A program made the position numbers and the translations under genes. Under the pieces are notes generated by a model, which was not told the origin of the DNA, searched no databases, and saw only the letters and a list, made by a program, of their open reading frames with translations. 64,000 bases of DNA from positions 1-64,000 of the forward strand of contig NVWK01000006.1 of NCBI GenBank assembly GCA_002733605.1, given 5' to 3'. Shown piece by piece: positions 16,343 through 26,069 of the stretch. The DNA is from Robiginitomaculum sp. GTDB taxonomy: Bacteria > Pseudomonadota > Alphaproteobacteria > Caulobacterales > Maricaulaceae. Each line of letters starts with the position of its first letter. Position 1 is the stretch's first letter.

Positions 16343-19045
16343 TTAGAATGTGTAGCGGGCTTTCACATACCACTGACCACCACTGAAACCTGTTGGAGAG
16401 GATTCAGGGTAAAGCTGACCTGAGCCAAGTTTGCCCGGATTTTCGTCAGGGAAGTTGTCGAAAATGTTCGCAGCGCCAACAATAAGCTCTACGCCTTCCA
16501 TAACTTCAGCCGCAATTTCAGCGTCGAATAAAAACTCGGAACCAACGTCAAAACCATTACCTGTATCGCGCCAAGGGCCATAATAGCTCGCCCGTACCAG
16601 ACCACGCCAGATACCTTGTTGATGGTTAAAGGTCAGGCTACCGCGTGCATGTGGAAGTGAATCCTCAAGCGCTTGGATACGCGTGGCACCAATGGCACCA
16701 ACAACACCAATGTCGGTAACTTTGGTCTTCGTAATATTGCCGGCAAATTGCAAGGACGAACTGCCGACGCCAAGATCAAGTGGCATGCGGGCCACAACGT
16801 CAACACCCTGGGTTCTGGTCGAGAAGCTATTGGTAAAGAACTTGAAGCTTGTGAGGTCTTCAAAGCCTGTGTAATCCGAGCGGGTCAATGCGCCCGCAGT
16901 TGCCAGCGTTGTAATCGCCGTGCTGACGGTCGAGTTATCATACCCTGCTGCACCCGTTTGGGCCGCCAGGAAGTCCAACGCATCAATAAAGGCAATATTG
17001 TCGGATGTCGCAATCCGGTCTTTCACCTTGATACGGAACAGATCAACAGTCCACGAAATTGGTCCGGTTTCAAACGCAACACCCATCGAGATGTTTTTGG
17101 CTGTTTCTGGACCAAATCCCGGACGAATACCAACAGTGGATTCGATGAAGTCAGCTGCCAGCTGACCCGGATTGGACGTCAAAGGAATGGTACCTTGGTC
17201 GATCAGTACGCCGTTCACATTCTGGGTGGTGACGTTTTTAACATTTGCCTGACCGGCTGTCGGTGTATGGAAACCTGTCGAGTAGGAGCCACGCAGACGG
17301 AATGTGTCTGTGAGTTTATACAAACCGGCAACTTTCCAGTTGGTTGAATCTCCAAATTTCTCGTTGTCTTCCCAGCGAATGGCCGTTTGTAACGTCAATT
17401 TCTCGGTCACATCGGCTTCAAGTTCGCCGTAAATACCAAAATTGCTTTGGGAATTTGAAGAGCTTTCAGAGAAGCCGCCAAAACCGTTTGAACTGGATGA
17501 GAAGCCTTGATCAGCGAGGGGGCCGAGCGCATAGGACGCAGGATCACCAGCCGTAATATCAAATGTCTCGTCGCGCCATTCAATACCGGCCGCAACGTTC
17601 AGATCAGAGGCCCAACCTGCAACAGGCACGCCGTAAACCAGATCAAGATTAACCGCAGTTTCCACCTGTTCATAAGATCCCGGAACAAAATTACGAGGTG
17701 TGTTTGGGCCGAGAGAGGCATTGATTGTATTGTTGATGAAGAAATCGGTCTTGTTCGTACCGTGTGATACGCTCAGATCATAGCCGAGACCTGTACCAAA
17801 TTCAAACTCGCCGCGGACACCGCCTGTGATCGCAAAATCACGATTGTCGCCACCAAAACGGGGCACAAACCCGCTTGGAATCAATTCTACAAACGAGAAG
17901 CAATTGGCATCAGCCGTAACAGCCGCCAAAATGGTTGGATTGGCAATAAGGCCATTTGTACCGGTAAGCGGAATACCAGCCGGGCAAGCCCCGCCGACAC
18001 CCAAACCGTCAAGATCGCCTACGCGAATAGAGGCCACACCATTTGGATCAAGGGCACCCGTAATCGGATCAACCAGATCACCATTATACACACCGCCGCG
18101 ATTTGTCGGGTTCCGGAAGAAGAAACCACCTTCAACAGAACGCTCGGCATAGTTACCGAAAGCATATATTTCCATATTCTCGGAAAGCTCGATACCTGCA
18201 TTGATGAAGAGTTTGATGTCATCGGTAATATCAGGCTGACCCCAATATTGAGGCACTTCATCTGTGTAGCTGTTAATGGTCAGAAAATCGGCAACATCCG
18301 TATTGCCAGCCGCGATTAGAGCCGCCACATCACCGCGAATGACAGAACGAACCGTGCCGTCCGTCTCGCCGTACTCGGCTGAGATGTTGATAAAGCCGTC
18401 CGGGCCAAGCGGCAGGCCGATATTGCCGGAAACCCGGTAATTATCGCCATCACCTGCGTAAGTAGATCCGTATTTAACTTCGAAAGACCCGCCTTCAGCA
18501 GAATCTTTAAGTTGGAAGTTCATCACACCGGCGATCGCATCGGAGCCGTATTGTGAAGACGCACCGTCGCGCAGAATTTCGATTTGTTTAAGACCAATGG
18601 CCGGGAACACGCTAATATCCACGCCTTGGGCACCATCAGAGATACCACCACCAAGGAAGGAAATAACCGAGCCACGATGACGGCGTTTGCCGTTCAGAAG
18701 CACCAGAGTGTTATCCGGGGACAGGCCGCGCAAATTGGCCGGGCGGATCACGGAGGCGGCATCGGAAATTGGCTGTGTGTTCACATTGAACGATGGTGCT
18801 ACCGTGCGCAGTAAATCGCTAATATCGGATGTGGCTTGATTGTTAAATTCTGCCGCAGAGATAACGTCAACAGGTGCCGGTGTGTCGGCAGCGGAACGGG
18901 CTTTACGGCGCGTACCGGTTGTGATGACTTCGTCAGAAAAAGAGGCGCCAGAGTTTTGGGCAAAGGCTGCGGAGCTGAAGCTGCCGGCAACCATAAGTGC
19001 CGAGACACCGAGTGCGAGTTGTGATTTTAGTGAAAATGGTTTCAT
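16343..19045 (-). CDS. TonB-dependent outer-membrane receptor
   Basis: 900 residues. A signal peptide (MKPFSLKSQLALGVSAL... ending SSAAFAQ) precedes a TonB-box-like DEVITTGTRR and a plug domain (about 45-170). A long beta-barrel ends in a terminal aromatic residue (RYTF). ATG 19045 was chosen because AAGGGA stands upstream and the signal peptide begins there; the track ORF opens at 19087. The plug resembles the large Caulobacter-type receptors. The substrate (siderophore, sugar, vitamin or other) is not evident. A second receptor lies just upstream on the same strand, and a terminator follows. Confidence 0.95.
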   Translation of the reverse strand: MKPFSLKSQLALGVSALMVAGSFSSAAFAQNSGASFSDEVITTGTRRKARSAADTPAPVDVISAAEFNNQATSDISDLLRTVAPSFNVNTQPISDAASVIRPANLRGLSPDNTLVLLNGKRRHRGSVISFLGGGISDGAQGVDISVFPAIGLKQIEILRDGASSQYGSDAIAGVMNFQLKDSAEGGSFEVKYGSTYAGDGDNYRVSGNIGLPLGPDGFINISAEYGETDGTVRSVIRGDVAALIAAGNTDVADFLTINSYTDEVPQYWGQPDITDDIKLFINAGIELSENMEIYAFGNYAERSVEGGFFFRNPTNRGGVYNGDLVDPITGALDPNGVASIRVGDLDGLGVGGACPAGIPLTGTNGLIANPTILAAVTADANCFSFVELIPSGFVPRFGGDNRDFAITGGVRGEFEFGTGLGYDLSVSHGTNKTDFFINNTINASLGPNTPRNFVPGSYEQVETAVNLDLVYGVPVAGWASDLNVAAGIEWRDETFDITAGDPASYALGPLADQGFSSSSNGFGGFSESSSNSQSNFGIYGELEADVTEKLTLQTAIRWEDNEKFGDSTNWKVAGLYKLTDTFRLRGSYSTGFHTPTAGQANVKNVTTQNVNGVLIDQGTIPLTSNPGQLAADFIESTVGIRPGFGPETAKNISMGVAFETGPISWTVDLFRIKVKDRIATSDNIAFIDALDFLAAQTGAAGYDNSTVSTAITTLATAGALTRSDYTGFEDLTSFKFFTNSFSTRTQGVDVVARMPLDLGVGSSSLQFAGNITKTKVTDIGVVGAIGATRIQALEDSLPHARGSLTFNHQQGIWRGLVRASYYGPWRDTGNGFDVGSEFLFDAEIAAEVMEGVELIVGAANIFDNFPDENPGKLGSGQLYPESSPTGFSGGQWYVKARYTF

Positions 19046-19143
19046 GGAATGGTCCCTTCTAGGAGTACGATTTTCGGCAGATCCCACATGATCCGCAACA
19101 CGACTCTGACTTAAATTAAGAACGGCAACAACTTAAAAGGCCC

Positions 19144-19177
19144 ATAAGTCATAAATTCGTCATGAATCGTGACTTAT
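19144..19177. promoter_or_regulatory. Inverted repeat upstream of TonB-dependent receptor
   Basis: Perfect 8-bp arms ATAAGTCA and TGACTTAT enclose a smaller ATTC/GAAT dyad. It lies 100 bp before the receptor start and 51 bp after the stop of the other receptor. No T tract follows, so an operator is more likely than a terminator. Confidence 0.4.
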
Positions 19178-19227
19178 ATGACACAAATTGTATATGGTTT
19201 TTGTTCAACAGTACGCTAAACTGGGGA

Positions 19228-21504
19228 TTAATAGCTATATCGTACAGAAAATCCGTAAGTACGCGGTGCTCCGAGAAACCTGTTATAGCCAATAAAACCG
19301 AATCCGGCGACCGCATAGTCCGCATTTCCAAGGTTTTTGCCCCAAAATGCAACCTCCACGCCTTGTCGTTTAAACTGTAAAGCCAAGCGTCCGTCAACAA
19401 GGCCATACCCGTCTTGTTTGCGATCTTCCAGCCCTTCTGCGTCCAGATAAAAAGCGCTCTGGTATTTGCCAGCCACATCAAAAACAACATCGACATTGGC
19501 GCTGTGATGATGGGTGTAGCGCGCGCCGAGATTTGCAGAAAATCTGGATGCGAAGGGTAGGGGGTTGCCGTCAAAATCGGTAAAATTATCGGGGGTGTTC
19601 GGATCAAATACCTGCTTAATCTCGGTGTCCAGCAAGGTCAGGCCTGCGTTGAGTTTTAAGGCACTTATAGGCATCCACGCGGCCTGCATTTCAAGACCGT
19701 AAGAGCTTGCCTTGTCCAGATTGGCCAAAGAATTGCTTGTAAAAGACCCGCCATTGGCGGTGGAGAACGGCACAAAAATCCGGGCCTGTGGCTTTGCATA
19801 AAATTGGTAAAACACATCGGTCGAGAGCTGGAACGTGGCGCCAAGATCAAGCTTGATGCCGGTTTCCAATGCATTGACGGTTTCGGCTTCGAATAGACCC
19901 TCATCCTGAAAATGGGTGGCGTTGTTAATCACCTCGCCGTTAAATCCGCCGCTTTTATAGCCATTTGTATAGGCCAGATAGAGGAGTGTGCTGTCATTGG
20001 CTTTGAAATTCAGTCCAATATTGCCCGAGAACCGGTTTTCTGTCAGCGTATTGCTGCCAATCGCCGCCCCCAAATCATCGCGGTTATTCAGGGCCCGCAC
20101 ACCATCATCAAAGATATGGATACCTTGCCCGCTGCCTTTAATGGTCTCATGGGTGAACCGCGCGCCGACCACCAGATCCAGCCGGGGCGTCAGGGAAAAG
20201 TCATTATAGCTAAACAGGGCCGCCGTCTGCCGCGTTTGATTGATCGTGCTGAGCAAGCTGCTCGCAACGCCTAACGATGCCGGATTGGACCCCGTGCGCC
20301 CCGGCGCGCCGACATAGCGGCATGTGCCGAGCAGGGTTTGCCGGTTTAACTCTCCACACCAAATCAGATAGTCTTGGGAGAAATCATCATCAGACAGATA
20401 CACCCCGCCCATAAGGTTGAGACCATCGCCTCGATAGCTTAGGCGCACTTCTTCGCTCCATTGGCTGAAATCACGATCATAGGCGAGGTTGGCATTCAAA
20501 GACGCATCGCCGAACGGCGCTTGGGTGCCGTCAAAATCAAACCCGTATTGTTGGTTATAGCCTTCAAAAGCCGTTTGGGAGTACAGGCTGAACGCGCCCC
20601 ACTCATGGGTAATATCAATCGCAGCTCCGTAGAATTCATTGTCCGTATCCTGCACACCATCCGCCCCGATAGAAATCTGGTGTTTTTGCAGGCTGAGCGC
20701 ATCGTTGAGCGGGGCCGCATTGACCCCGTTATCTTCGCCGTAGTGTACGGACACGAGCACGGATGTGGCTTGCGAGACTGTCCATGCCCCCTGCACCCGC
20801 ACGCCGAACTCGTCGCGCCTGCCGCCTGCGTCCTCGGGAGCCGGGGCAGCAAGTGTCGCGACATTCTCAATCGTAGGCCCTTGCGAGAGATAACGTCCCG
20901 CCACCCGCAAGCTGAAATTGTCATCAAACGGGAGATTGACCGCGCCGAGCACATTAAACCGCTCCGCATTTCCTGCCTCGACATGCATATAACCGCCAAA
21001 ATTGTCTTCGGGCTTGGCGGAGACAAAATTGATCGCCCCCGCAGATGCATTGCGGCCATACAGAGAGCCTTGCGGCCCTTTGAGAACTTCGACCCGCTCC
21101 AGATCAAACAGCAAATGCCCCGTCTGGGCATTGGTGGCCAGATACACACCGTCCACATAGGCACTGGCCGCTGTCGGGGTCAGCGCCTGATGATCCACCG
21201 CGCCAATGCCGCGAATTTGAAACCCGACCCGCGAACCGCCGCCGATTACCGCCTGCACACCGGAAAGCCGCTGGGCAATATCTTCCGCCCCGTCAAAGCC
21301 TGCACTTCCGAGCGTGTCTTTTAGGAGAACCGAGAGGCTGGCACCAATATCTTGCGGGGATTGCGCGCGTTTTGTCGCCGTGACGATGATTTCGTCCAGC
21401 TCGGGTTCGCTTTGCGCAAATGCACTGACAGGAACGGCAAACAGCAAGGGGGTACACATAAGGTTTATGAGGGAAAAGTATTTTAACGTCACAGATGTAC
21501 TCAT
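19228..21504 (-). CDS. TonB-dependent outer-membrane receptor
   Basis: 758 residues from ATG 21504. The signal peptide ends near PVSAFAQ and is followed by the TonB-box-like DEIIVTATKR. The plug domain contains VLKGPQGSLYGRNASAGAINF, a strongly conserved receptor motif, and a barrel ends in RYSY. The GRNASAGAINF form is common in sphingomonad and hyphomonad receptors of the FecA/PupB-like class. The track frame opens at 21582, but those residues are Cys-rich and do not resemble a signal peptide. The ligand is unknown. The gap to the downstream receptor is 182 bp, so they are probably separate units. Confidence 0.94.
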   Translation of the reverse strand: MSTSVTLKYFSLINLMCTPLLFAVPVSAFAQSEPELDEIIVTATKRAQSPQDIGASLSVLLKDTLGSAGFDGAEDIAQRLSGVQAVIGGGSRVGFQIRGIGAVDHQALTPTAASAYVDGVYLATNAQTGHLLFDLERVEVLKGPQGSLYGRNASAGAINFVSAKPEDNFGGYMHVEAGNAERFNVLGAVNLPFDDNFSLRVAGRYLSQGPTIENVATLAAPAPEDAGGRRDEFGVRVQGAWTVSQATSVLVSVHYGEDNGVNAAPLNDALSLQKHQISIGADGVQDTDNEFYGAAIDITHEWGAFSLYSQTAFEGYNQQYGFDFDGTQAPFGDASLNANLAYDRDFSQWSEEVRLSYRGDGLNLMGGVYLSDDDFSQDYLIWCGELNRQTLLGTCRYVGAPGRTGSNPASLGVASSLLSTINQTRQTAALFSYNDFSLTPRLDLVVGARFTHETIKGSGQGIHIFDDGVRALNNRDDLGAAIGSNTLTENRFSGNIGLNFKANDSTLLYLAYTNGYKSGGFNGEVINNATHFQDEGLFEAETVNALETGIKLDLGATFQLSTDVFYQFYAKPQARIFVPFSTANGGSFTSNSLANLDKASSYGLEMQAAWMPISALKLNAGLTLLDTEIKQVFDPNTPDNFTDFDGNPLPFASRFSANLGARYTHHHSANVDVVFDVAGKYQSAFYLDAEGLEDRKQDGYGLVDGRLALQFKRQGVEVAFWGKNLGNADYAVAGFGFIGYNRFLGAPRTYGFSVRYSY

Positions 21505-21618
21505 CGGATTTGCTCCCAATACGGCGATAAAACAGCATCGGTATAGGCTAACCCCACAGCAATCCCACATACTACACCACACTCATATCCAAGCGGCACC
21601 AAGACAGCAATATCTAAA

Positions 21619-22575
21619 TTAGCTCTTGCAGGCGGAATGTGTAGACGATTTTTGAGTGTGCACTTCAACGGTCGCATGTTCGACACCAAATTCTTCAAGC
21701 AACCGGGCTTTAATGGCTTTGGTCATAGTTTCTATATCCGTACCCTTTGTGATCGAGGCTTCCAGAGTGATCATCGGTCTTTCTTGGGAAATCGACCAGG
21801 CGTGGATATGATCAATCTCGAGAATTTGCGGGAAATGGGCCTTCATATCGCGACCAATCAAACGCCGATCCAGATGCGCAGGCGCCCCTTCGAGCAAGAT
21901 ATGTGCGGAATGTTTAACCACATACCATGCGCTGCGCAGGATGATCACCGCGACAAGCACCGACATAATCAAATCGGCAGGCATCCATCCTGTCAACATA
22001 ATGACGATCGCCGCCCCAATCGCTGCCGCCGACCCCAGTAAATCCCCCAACACATGCAAAGCCGCCCCGCGTACATTCAGATTGTCCCTGTCCGCACTCA
22101 TAAGAATGGCGAAAACGGCCAAATTGACCACCATGCCAAGACTGGCCACGATCAACATCGGCAAGCCCATAACCTCGACAGGGTCGCCGAGGCGTTTGAT
22201 TGCCTCGAAAATAATCCACGCAGCAACCGCAAACAGACTAAGCCCATTTACAAAGGCCGCCAAGATTGCAAACCGGTCAAACCCGTACGTGCGTTTACTA
22301 TCTGCGGGACGCCTCGCCAGTTTGAACCCGAGCCATGCAAGGGTCAGCGCCGCACAATCCGTCATCATATGCCCGGCGTCGGCAATGAGCGCCAAAGACC
22401 CCGATAAAAATCCGCCAACCACTTCGACAATCATAAACAGGCCGGTCAGCGCCGCCGCTAGCGCCATCCGCTTTTCATTGCGTGGATCGGCACTATTACT
22501 GTGAAAGTGGTTATGGCCGTGCCCGTGAGCATGTCCCCCCTGTGCAGGATTGTGATGATTATGTTCGATTCCCAT
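21619..22575 (-). CDS. Cation diffusion facilitator (Zn/Co/Cd efflux, CzcD/ZitB-like)
   Basis: 318 residues. A His-rich N-terminal tail (HGHGHNHFHS) is followed by six membrane segments with the metal-site motif ADAGHMMTDCAAL in TM2 and DLLGSAAAIGAAI in TM5. A cytoplasmic C-terminal domain begins LLEGAPAHLD. It exports Zn2+ or related divalent ions by proton antiport. The gene is divergent from the phasin-like gene; no metal-responsive regulator is adjacent. Confidence 0.94.
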   Translation of the reverse strand: MGIEHNHHNPAQGGHAHGHGHNHFHSNSADPRNEKRMALAAALTGLFMIVEVVGGFLSGSLALIADAGHMMTDCAALTLAWLGFKLARRPADSKRTYGFDRFAILAAFVNGLSLFAVAAWIIFEAIKRLGDPVEVMGLPMLIVASLGMVVNLAVFAILMSADRDNLNVRGAALHVLGDLLGSAAAIGAAIVIMLTGWMPADLIMSVLVAVIILRSAWYVVKHSAHILLEGAPAHLDRRLIGRDMKAHFPQILEIDHIHAWSISQERPMITLEASITKGTDIETMTKAIKARLLEEFGVEHATVEVHTQKSSTHSACKS

Positions 22576-22744
22576 GCGTATAAGTATGCATGGAATATTG
22601 AGCTTGTGCGTAAAATTTTTGAGAAAAACTCGATTAGGGCGCGGTTTCTAATTTTTATCGCTAAACCCTGATTATCGAATTTAAACAACGGAGCAGACGC
22701 TCCTCCCAAACTTAAAACAAGTACAACAGATTAGGATCAGGATC

Positions 22745-23224
22745 ATGGCTAAAACATCTACAAAAACAGTTGAAGCAAAAACATTCAAAACCGCAATTTC
22801 TCTTCGCAAAGGCCTGCGCGCTTATGTAGGTATGTACAGTGCAGCCTATGACCGTATCCAACCTGTATTGACAAAAGCCAGCCAAAACTACGATACATAT
22901 GCGTCTAAAGGCGAAGTTCTGGAATTGGCCGCACAATCCTACGCAAAAGATACACGGGTTCGTGCACTGAAATCATATGACGTTGTTGTCAGCAAAGTCC
23001 GCTCTGCATTGCCACGTTCTGCAAATGATCGGGTTGCCGAGTTGGAAGCTGAAGTTGCGACCTTGAACAAAAAATTGGTCAGCGCGACAAAAAAAGTCAC
23101 AAAGAAAACAGTGAAAACTGCCAAAAAAGCAGTTAGCAAAACAGTGGCGCCGACAGCAAAAGCAACCGTAGACGCGGTTACTGAAAAAGCTGAAAAAGTA
23201 GCACAAGCAATTAAAGCGGCTTAA
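22745..23224 (+). CDS. Phasin-like protein with Lys/Ala-rich tail
   Basis: 159 residues. A helical N-terminal part (LRKGLRAYVGMYSAAYDRIQ, SKGEVLELAAQSYAKD) is followed by a heptad-like stretch VAELEAEVATLNKKL. A basic Lys/Ala/Thr-rich tail (KKVTKKTVKTAKKAVSK) resembles the histone-like tail of PhaF. Its position directly before phaC, with its own terminator, supports a role in coating PHA granules or tethering them to DNA. The phasin assignment rests on composition and context more than on a clear domain match. The start ATG 22745 follows an AGGATCAGGA run. Confidence 0.65.
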   Translation: MAKTSTKTVEAKTFKTAISLRKGLRAYVGMYSAAYDRIQPVLTKASQNYDTYASKGEVLELAAQSYAKDTRVRALKSYDVVVSKVRSALPRSANDRVAELEAEVATLNKKLVSATKKVTKKTVKTAKKAVSKTVAPTAKATVDAVTEKAEKVAQAIKAA

Positions 23225-23290
23225 TTCAGCCGTCTTTATCAAAGGCCTGCCCGCACATCCCCCCCCCTCGCGCGGGCGGCCTGAATAGAA

Positions 23291-23328
23291 AACGGTGCCT
23301 CGATACATAATCGGGAGCACCGTTTTTT
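23291..23328 (+). terminator. Intrinsic terminator between phasin gene and phaC
   Basis: AACGGTGC/GCACCGTT stem extended by CTCGA/TCGGG, followed by TTTTTT. A second GC hairpin (GCCCGC/GCGGGC, with a run of nine C in its loop) lies just before it. phaC therefore needs its own promoter or read-through. Confidence 0.88.
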
Positions 23329-23431
23329 ATGCGCCAAATAAGGATACACCCTGAGGGTGAATTCCTTTTTGAGGATTCATTTGGCCAAGCACGCCAATTT
23401 AGGGCATAAGAAAGGAAAACGGGAGGACGAG

Positions 23432-25111
23432 ATGGCGAAACAAACGGAAAATTTGGGCAAAAAAGCGGCCGAAAGCACAACTGCGGTCAATGGTATGATC
23501 GGGATACAGCGTGGGGAATTGATAAAATCTCTTGGTATTCTTGTCGGGCACGCGATTAAACAACCTGCACCGCTTGCAAAAAACCTGGTCAATTACGGCA
23601 AAGAAATGGGCCAGATTGTACGCGGGAAATCCGAACTGGCACCGGATCGCCGTGATCGCCGTTTCCAGGATCCGACCTGGCATAAGAACAAAGCCTATAA
23701 ATACGGTCTACAATCCTGGCTCGCCATGCGTAACGGATTTGAAGGCTGGATCGAGGACAGCGGCATTTCGCGCGCCGATAAAGCCCGCGCCAATTTCGTC
23801 CTAGAAATTTTAGTGGACTCGTTTGCGCCGACCAATACTTTGTTGGGCAATCCGGCTGCCATGAAACGCATGTACGAAACCGGCGGCATGTCCGTGGTCA
23901 GGGGTATTCAAAACGCCTATGATGATTTGCGCAATAATGGCGGCATGCCGTCCATGGTCGATAACAGCAAGTTTGAGGTGGGCAAAAATCTGGCCACCAC
24001 ACCGGGCAGTGTCGTGTTTAAAAACGAGATGATCGAGATCATCCAGTACAAACCGACCACCGAAAAAGTGCACGAAATCCCGTTGGTGATTGTGCCGCCA
24101 CAAATCAATAAATTTTACGCCAATGATTTGTCACCGGGCAAAAGCATCGTCAAATATTTCACGGCGCAAGGCTACCAGATATTTGCGGTCAGTTGGCGCA
24201 ACCCGCAACGCCAGCACTCCCATTGGGGGCTTGAAAATTATGTGCAGTCCCTGATCGAAGCCACCGATGCGGTTATGAAAATTACCCGCTCCAAGAAAAT
24301 CAATATTTCCGGTGCCTGTTCCGGCGGCATGACCTTGGCCTCGTTCCTCAGCGAATTGGCTGCGCGCGGCGATGACCGCGTCAATTGTTTCACAACCATG
24401 GTGACCGTACTTGATCCCAAGAAAACCGACAGCGATGCCGGATTGTTCGCAAGTGACGCCGGCATCGAAGCTGCGCGTAAAATGTCACGTAAAAAAGGCG
24501 TCTTGGACGGGGCACAACTTGCGAAAGTCTTTGCATGGATGCGTCCCAACGATTTGATCTGGAACTATGTGGTCAATAATTATCTGTTGGGCGAAGATCC
24601 GCCCGCCTTTGATGTATTGTATTGGAATGGCGATACAACAAATCTACCCGCACAATTGCATTCCGATTATCTGGATATGTTCTCGGACGAACGCTTTGTC
24701 GAAGGTAGTAATTTCGAGTTCATGGGCAACACGATTGATTTGAAAAAAGTCAAACAGGATTGCTTTATGCTGGCGGCAGTCACCGACCATATTACCCCGT
24801 GGCGCGCCAATTACCGCAATATAGCTTTGTTTGGCGGCAAGGTTGACTTTGTCCTCTCCAATGCGGGCCATATTCAGGCCCTGCTCAACCCACCGGGAAA
24901 TCCGAAGTCCAAATTTTTCACCAATAAAAACATCCCCGAAACATCCGACGAATGGTTGGACGGCGCCGAAGAAAATGCAGGCTCATGGTGGCCCTATTGG
25001 GACAAATGGCTGCAAAAGCGCTCTGGCGGCTTTAAAAATGCTCCGAGAAAGCTTGGCAACAAAGCCTTTCCGCCTACGGTGCAAGCCCCCGGTGAATACG
25101 TATTTACTTAA
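23432..25111 (+). CDS. phaC: Poly(3-hydroxyalkanoate) synthase, class II-like
   Basis: 559 residues from ATG 23432, preceded by GGGAGG at good spacing; the track frame opens at 23357. It polymerises hydroxyacyl-CoA at the granule surface. The lipase-like box with the catalytic Cys is SGACSGGMTL, the form I associate with pseudomonad class II (medium-chain-length) synthases; class I usually has GFCVGG. The Asp region is VLYWNGDTTNLP and the His region is NAGHIQALLNPPGNPK. Neighbours phaZ, phaF/I-like and phaD complete a pseudomonad-like operon. The chain-length preference is inferred, not shown. Confidence 0.93.
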   Translation: MAKQTENLGKKAAESTTAVNGMIGIQRGELIKSLGILVGHAIKQPAPLAKNLVNYGKEMGQIVRGKSELAPDRRDRRFQDPTWHKNKAYKYGLQSWLAMRNGFEGWIEDSGISRADKARANFVLEILVDSFAPTNTLLGNPAAMKRMYETGGMSVVRGIQNAYDDLRNNGGMPSMVDNSKFEVGKNLATTPGSVVFKNEMIEIIQYKPTTEKVHEIPLVIVPPQINKFYANDLSPGKSIVKYFTAQGYQIFAVSWRNPQRQHSHWGLENYVQSLIEATDAVMKITRSKKINISGACSGGMTLASFLSELAARGDDRVNCFTTMVTVLDPKKTDSDAGLFASDAGIEAARKMSRKKGVLDGAQLAKVFAWMRPNDLIWNYVVNNYLLGEDPPAFDVLYWNGDTTNLPAQLHSDYLDMFSDERFVEGSNFEFMGNTIDLKKVKQDCFMLAAVTDHITPWRANYRNIALFGGKVDFVLSNAGHIQALLNPPGNPKSKFFTNKNIPETSDEWLDGAEENAGSWWPYWDKWLQKRSGGFKNAPRKLGNKAFPPTVQAPGEYVFT

Positions 25112-25162
25112 AAAAACCAGATAAGCCCCAGATAAGCCCCAACGAAAAAAGGTCAAACCTCT

Positions 25163-26035
25163 ATGCCAAATCTACCCCACATCACCTACACAAAAGTAGG
25201 CAATCAGAAGCTTCGCACCGCTGTTTGGAAGGGCGTGGACAAGGGCGAAGGCAAGCGTACACCTTTATTATTTTTCAATGGCATCGGGGCTAATCTGGAA
25301 ATCGCACAGGCTTTTGCCGACCATTTCACCGGCCGCGATATTATCACCTTTGACATGCCCGGTATTGGCGGATCGCCTGATCCAAAAATTCCCTATCGTC
25401 CATGGTGGGCGGCCAATGCGGCCAAGCAGATTTTGCAAAAACACGGCTATGATAAAGTCGACGTGTTGGGCGTAAGCTGGGGCGGCGGCATGGCCCAGCA
25501 ATTTGCTTTCCAGTGCAAGAAAATGACCAACCGGCTGATCTTGTGCGCTACATCTCCGGGGACGATTATGGTGCCGGGCGATATCCGCGCCATTTCCAAA
25601 ATGGCGTCTCCGAAACGCTATATCAATAAAGACTATTTGGCCCAGCATTTCGAAACCCTGTACGGGGATAGCGAAGAAGGCTTTGGCATGTTTTCCGAGC
25701 ACATGGTGCCGCCAAGCCTGAAGGGCTATCTGTTCCAGCTTATGGCGATGGCTGGATGGTCAAGTCTGCCGTTTTTACGGTTTTTACGAGTGCCGACCCT
25801 GATCATCGCTGGCGACCGTGACCATATTGTGCCGCTGGCTAATGCCCATATTTTGAAATTTATGATCAAGGGCTCGCAAATGTATGAATTTGAAGATGCA
25901 GGGCATTTGTTCTTGCTGACCAAGCGCGATGAGAGCATCCAGATCATTCGGGATTTCTTCGGCGAACAAGAAGTTGATCTCCCCGAAAAAAAGCAGGCTG
26001 AGCTTGCGCCGCTCAAAAAAAGCGCAGCCGCTTAA
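25163..26035 (+). CDS. phaZ: Intracellular PHA depolymerase
   Basis: A 290-residue alpha/beta hydrolase that degrades stored PHA. It resembles pseudomonad PhaZ along its length: FFNGIGANLE near the N-terminus, the nucleophile elbow GVSWGGGMAQQFA, MVPGDIRAISKMASPKRY, the acid region GDRDHIVPL and the catalytic His in GHLFLLTK. It is placed 51 bp after phaC, as in the phaC1-phaZ order of Pseudomonas. Its presence allows turnover of the granules. Confidence 0.93.
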   Translation: MPNLPHITYTKVGNQKLRTAVWKGVDKGEGKRTPLLFFNGIGANLEIAQAFADHFTGRDIITFDMPGIGGSPDPKIPYRPWWAANAAKQILQKHGYDKVDVLGVSWGGGMAQQFAFQCKKMTNRLILCATSPGTIMVPGDIRAISKMASPKRYINKDYLAQHFETLYGDSEEGFGMFSEHMVPPSLKGYLFQLMAMAGWSSLPFLRFLRVPTLIIAGDRDHIVPLANAHILKFMIKGSQMYEFEDAGHLFLLTKRDESIQIIRDFFGEQEVDLPEKKQAELAPLKKSAAA

Positions 26036-26069
26036 AACCTAGACGTCTCAACAAATACAGGAGAGCCTG

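Noticed and set aside
16673-17347. 224-residue plus-strand ORF within the receptor gene
   Set aside because: Antisense shadow of the receptor barrel; Cys/Arg-rich composition and no family resemblance.
20461-21324. 287-residue plus-strand ORF within the second receptor gene
   Set aside because: Antisense of the plug and barrel region, which is strongly conserved on the minus strand.
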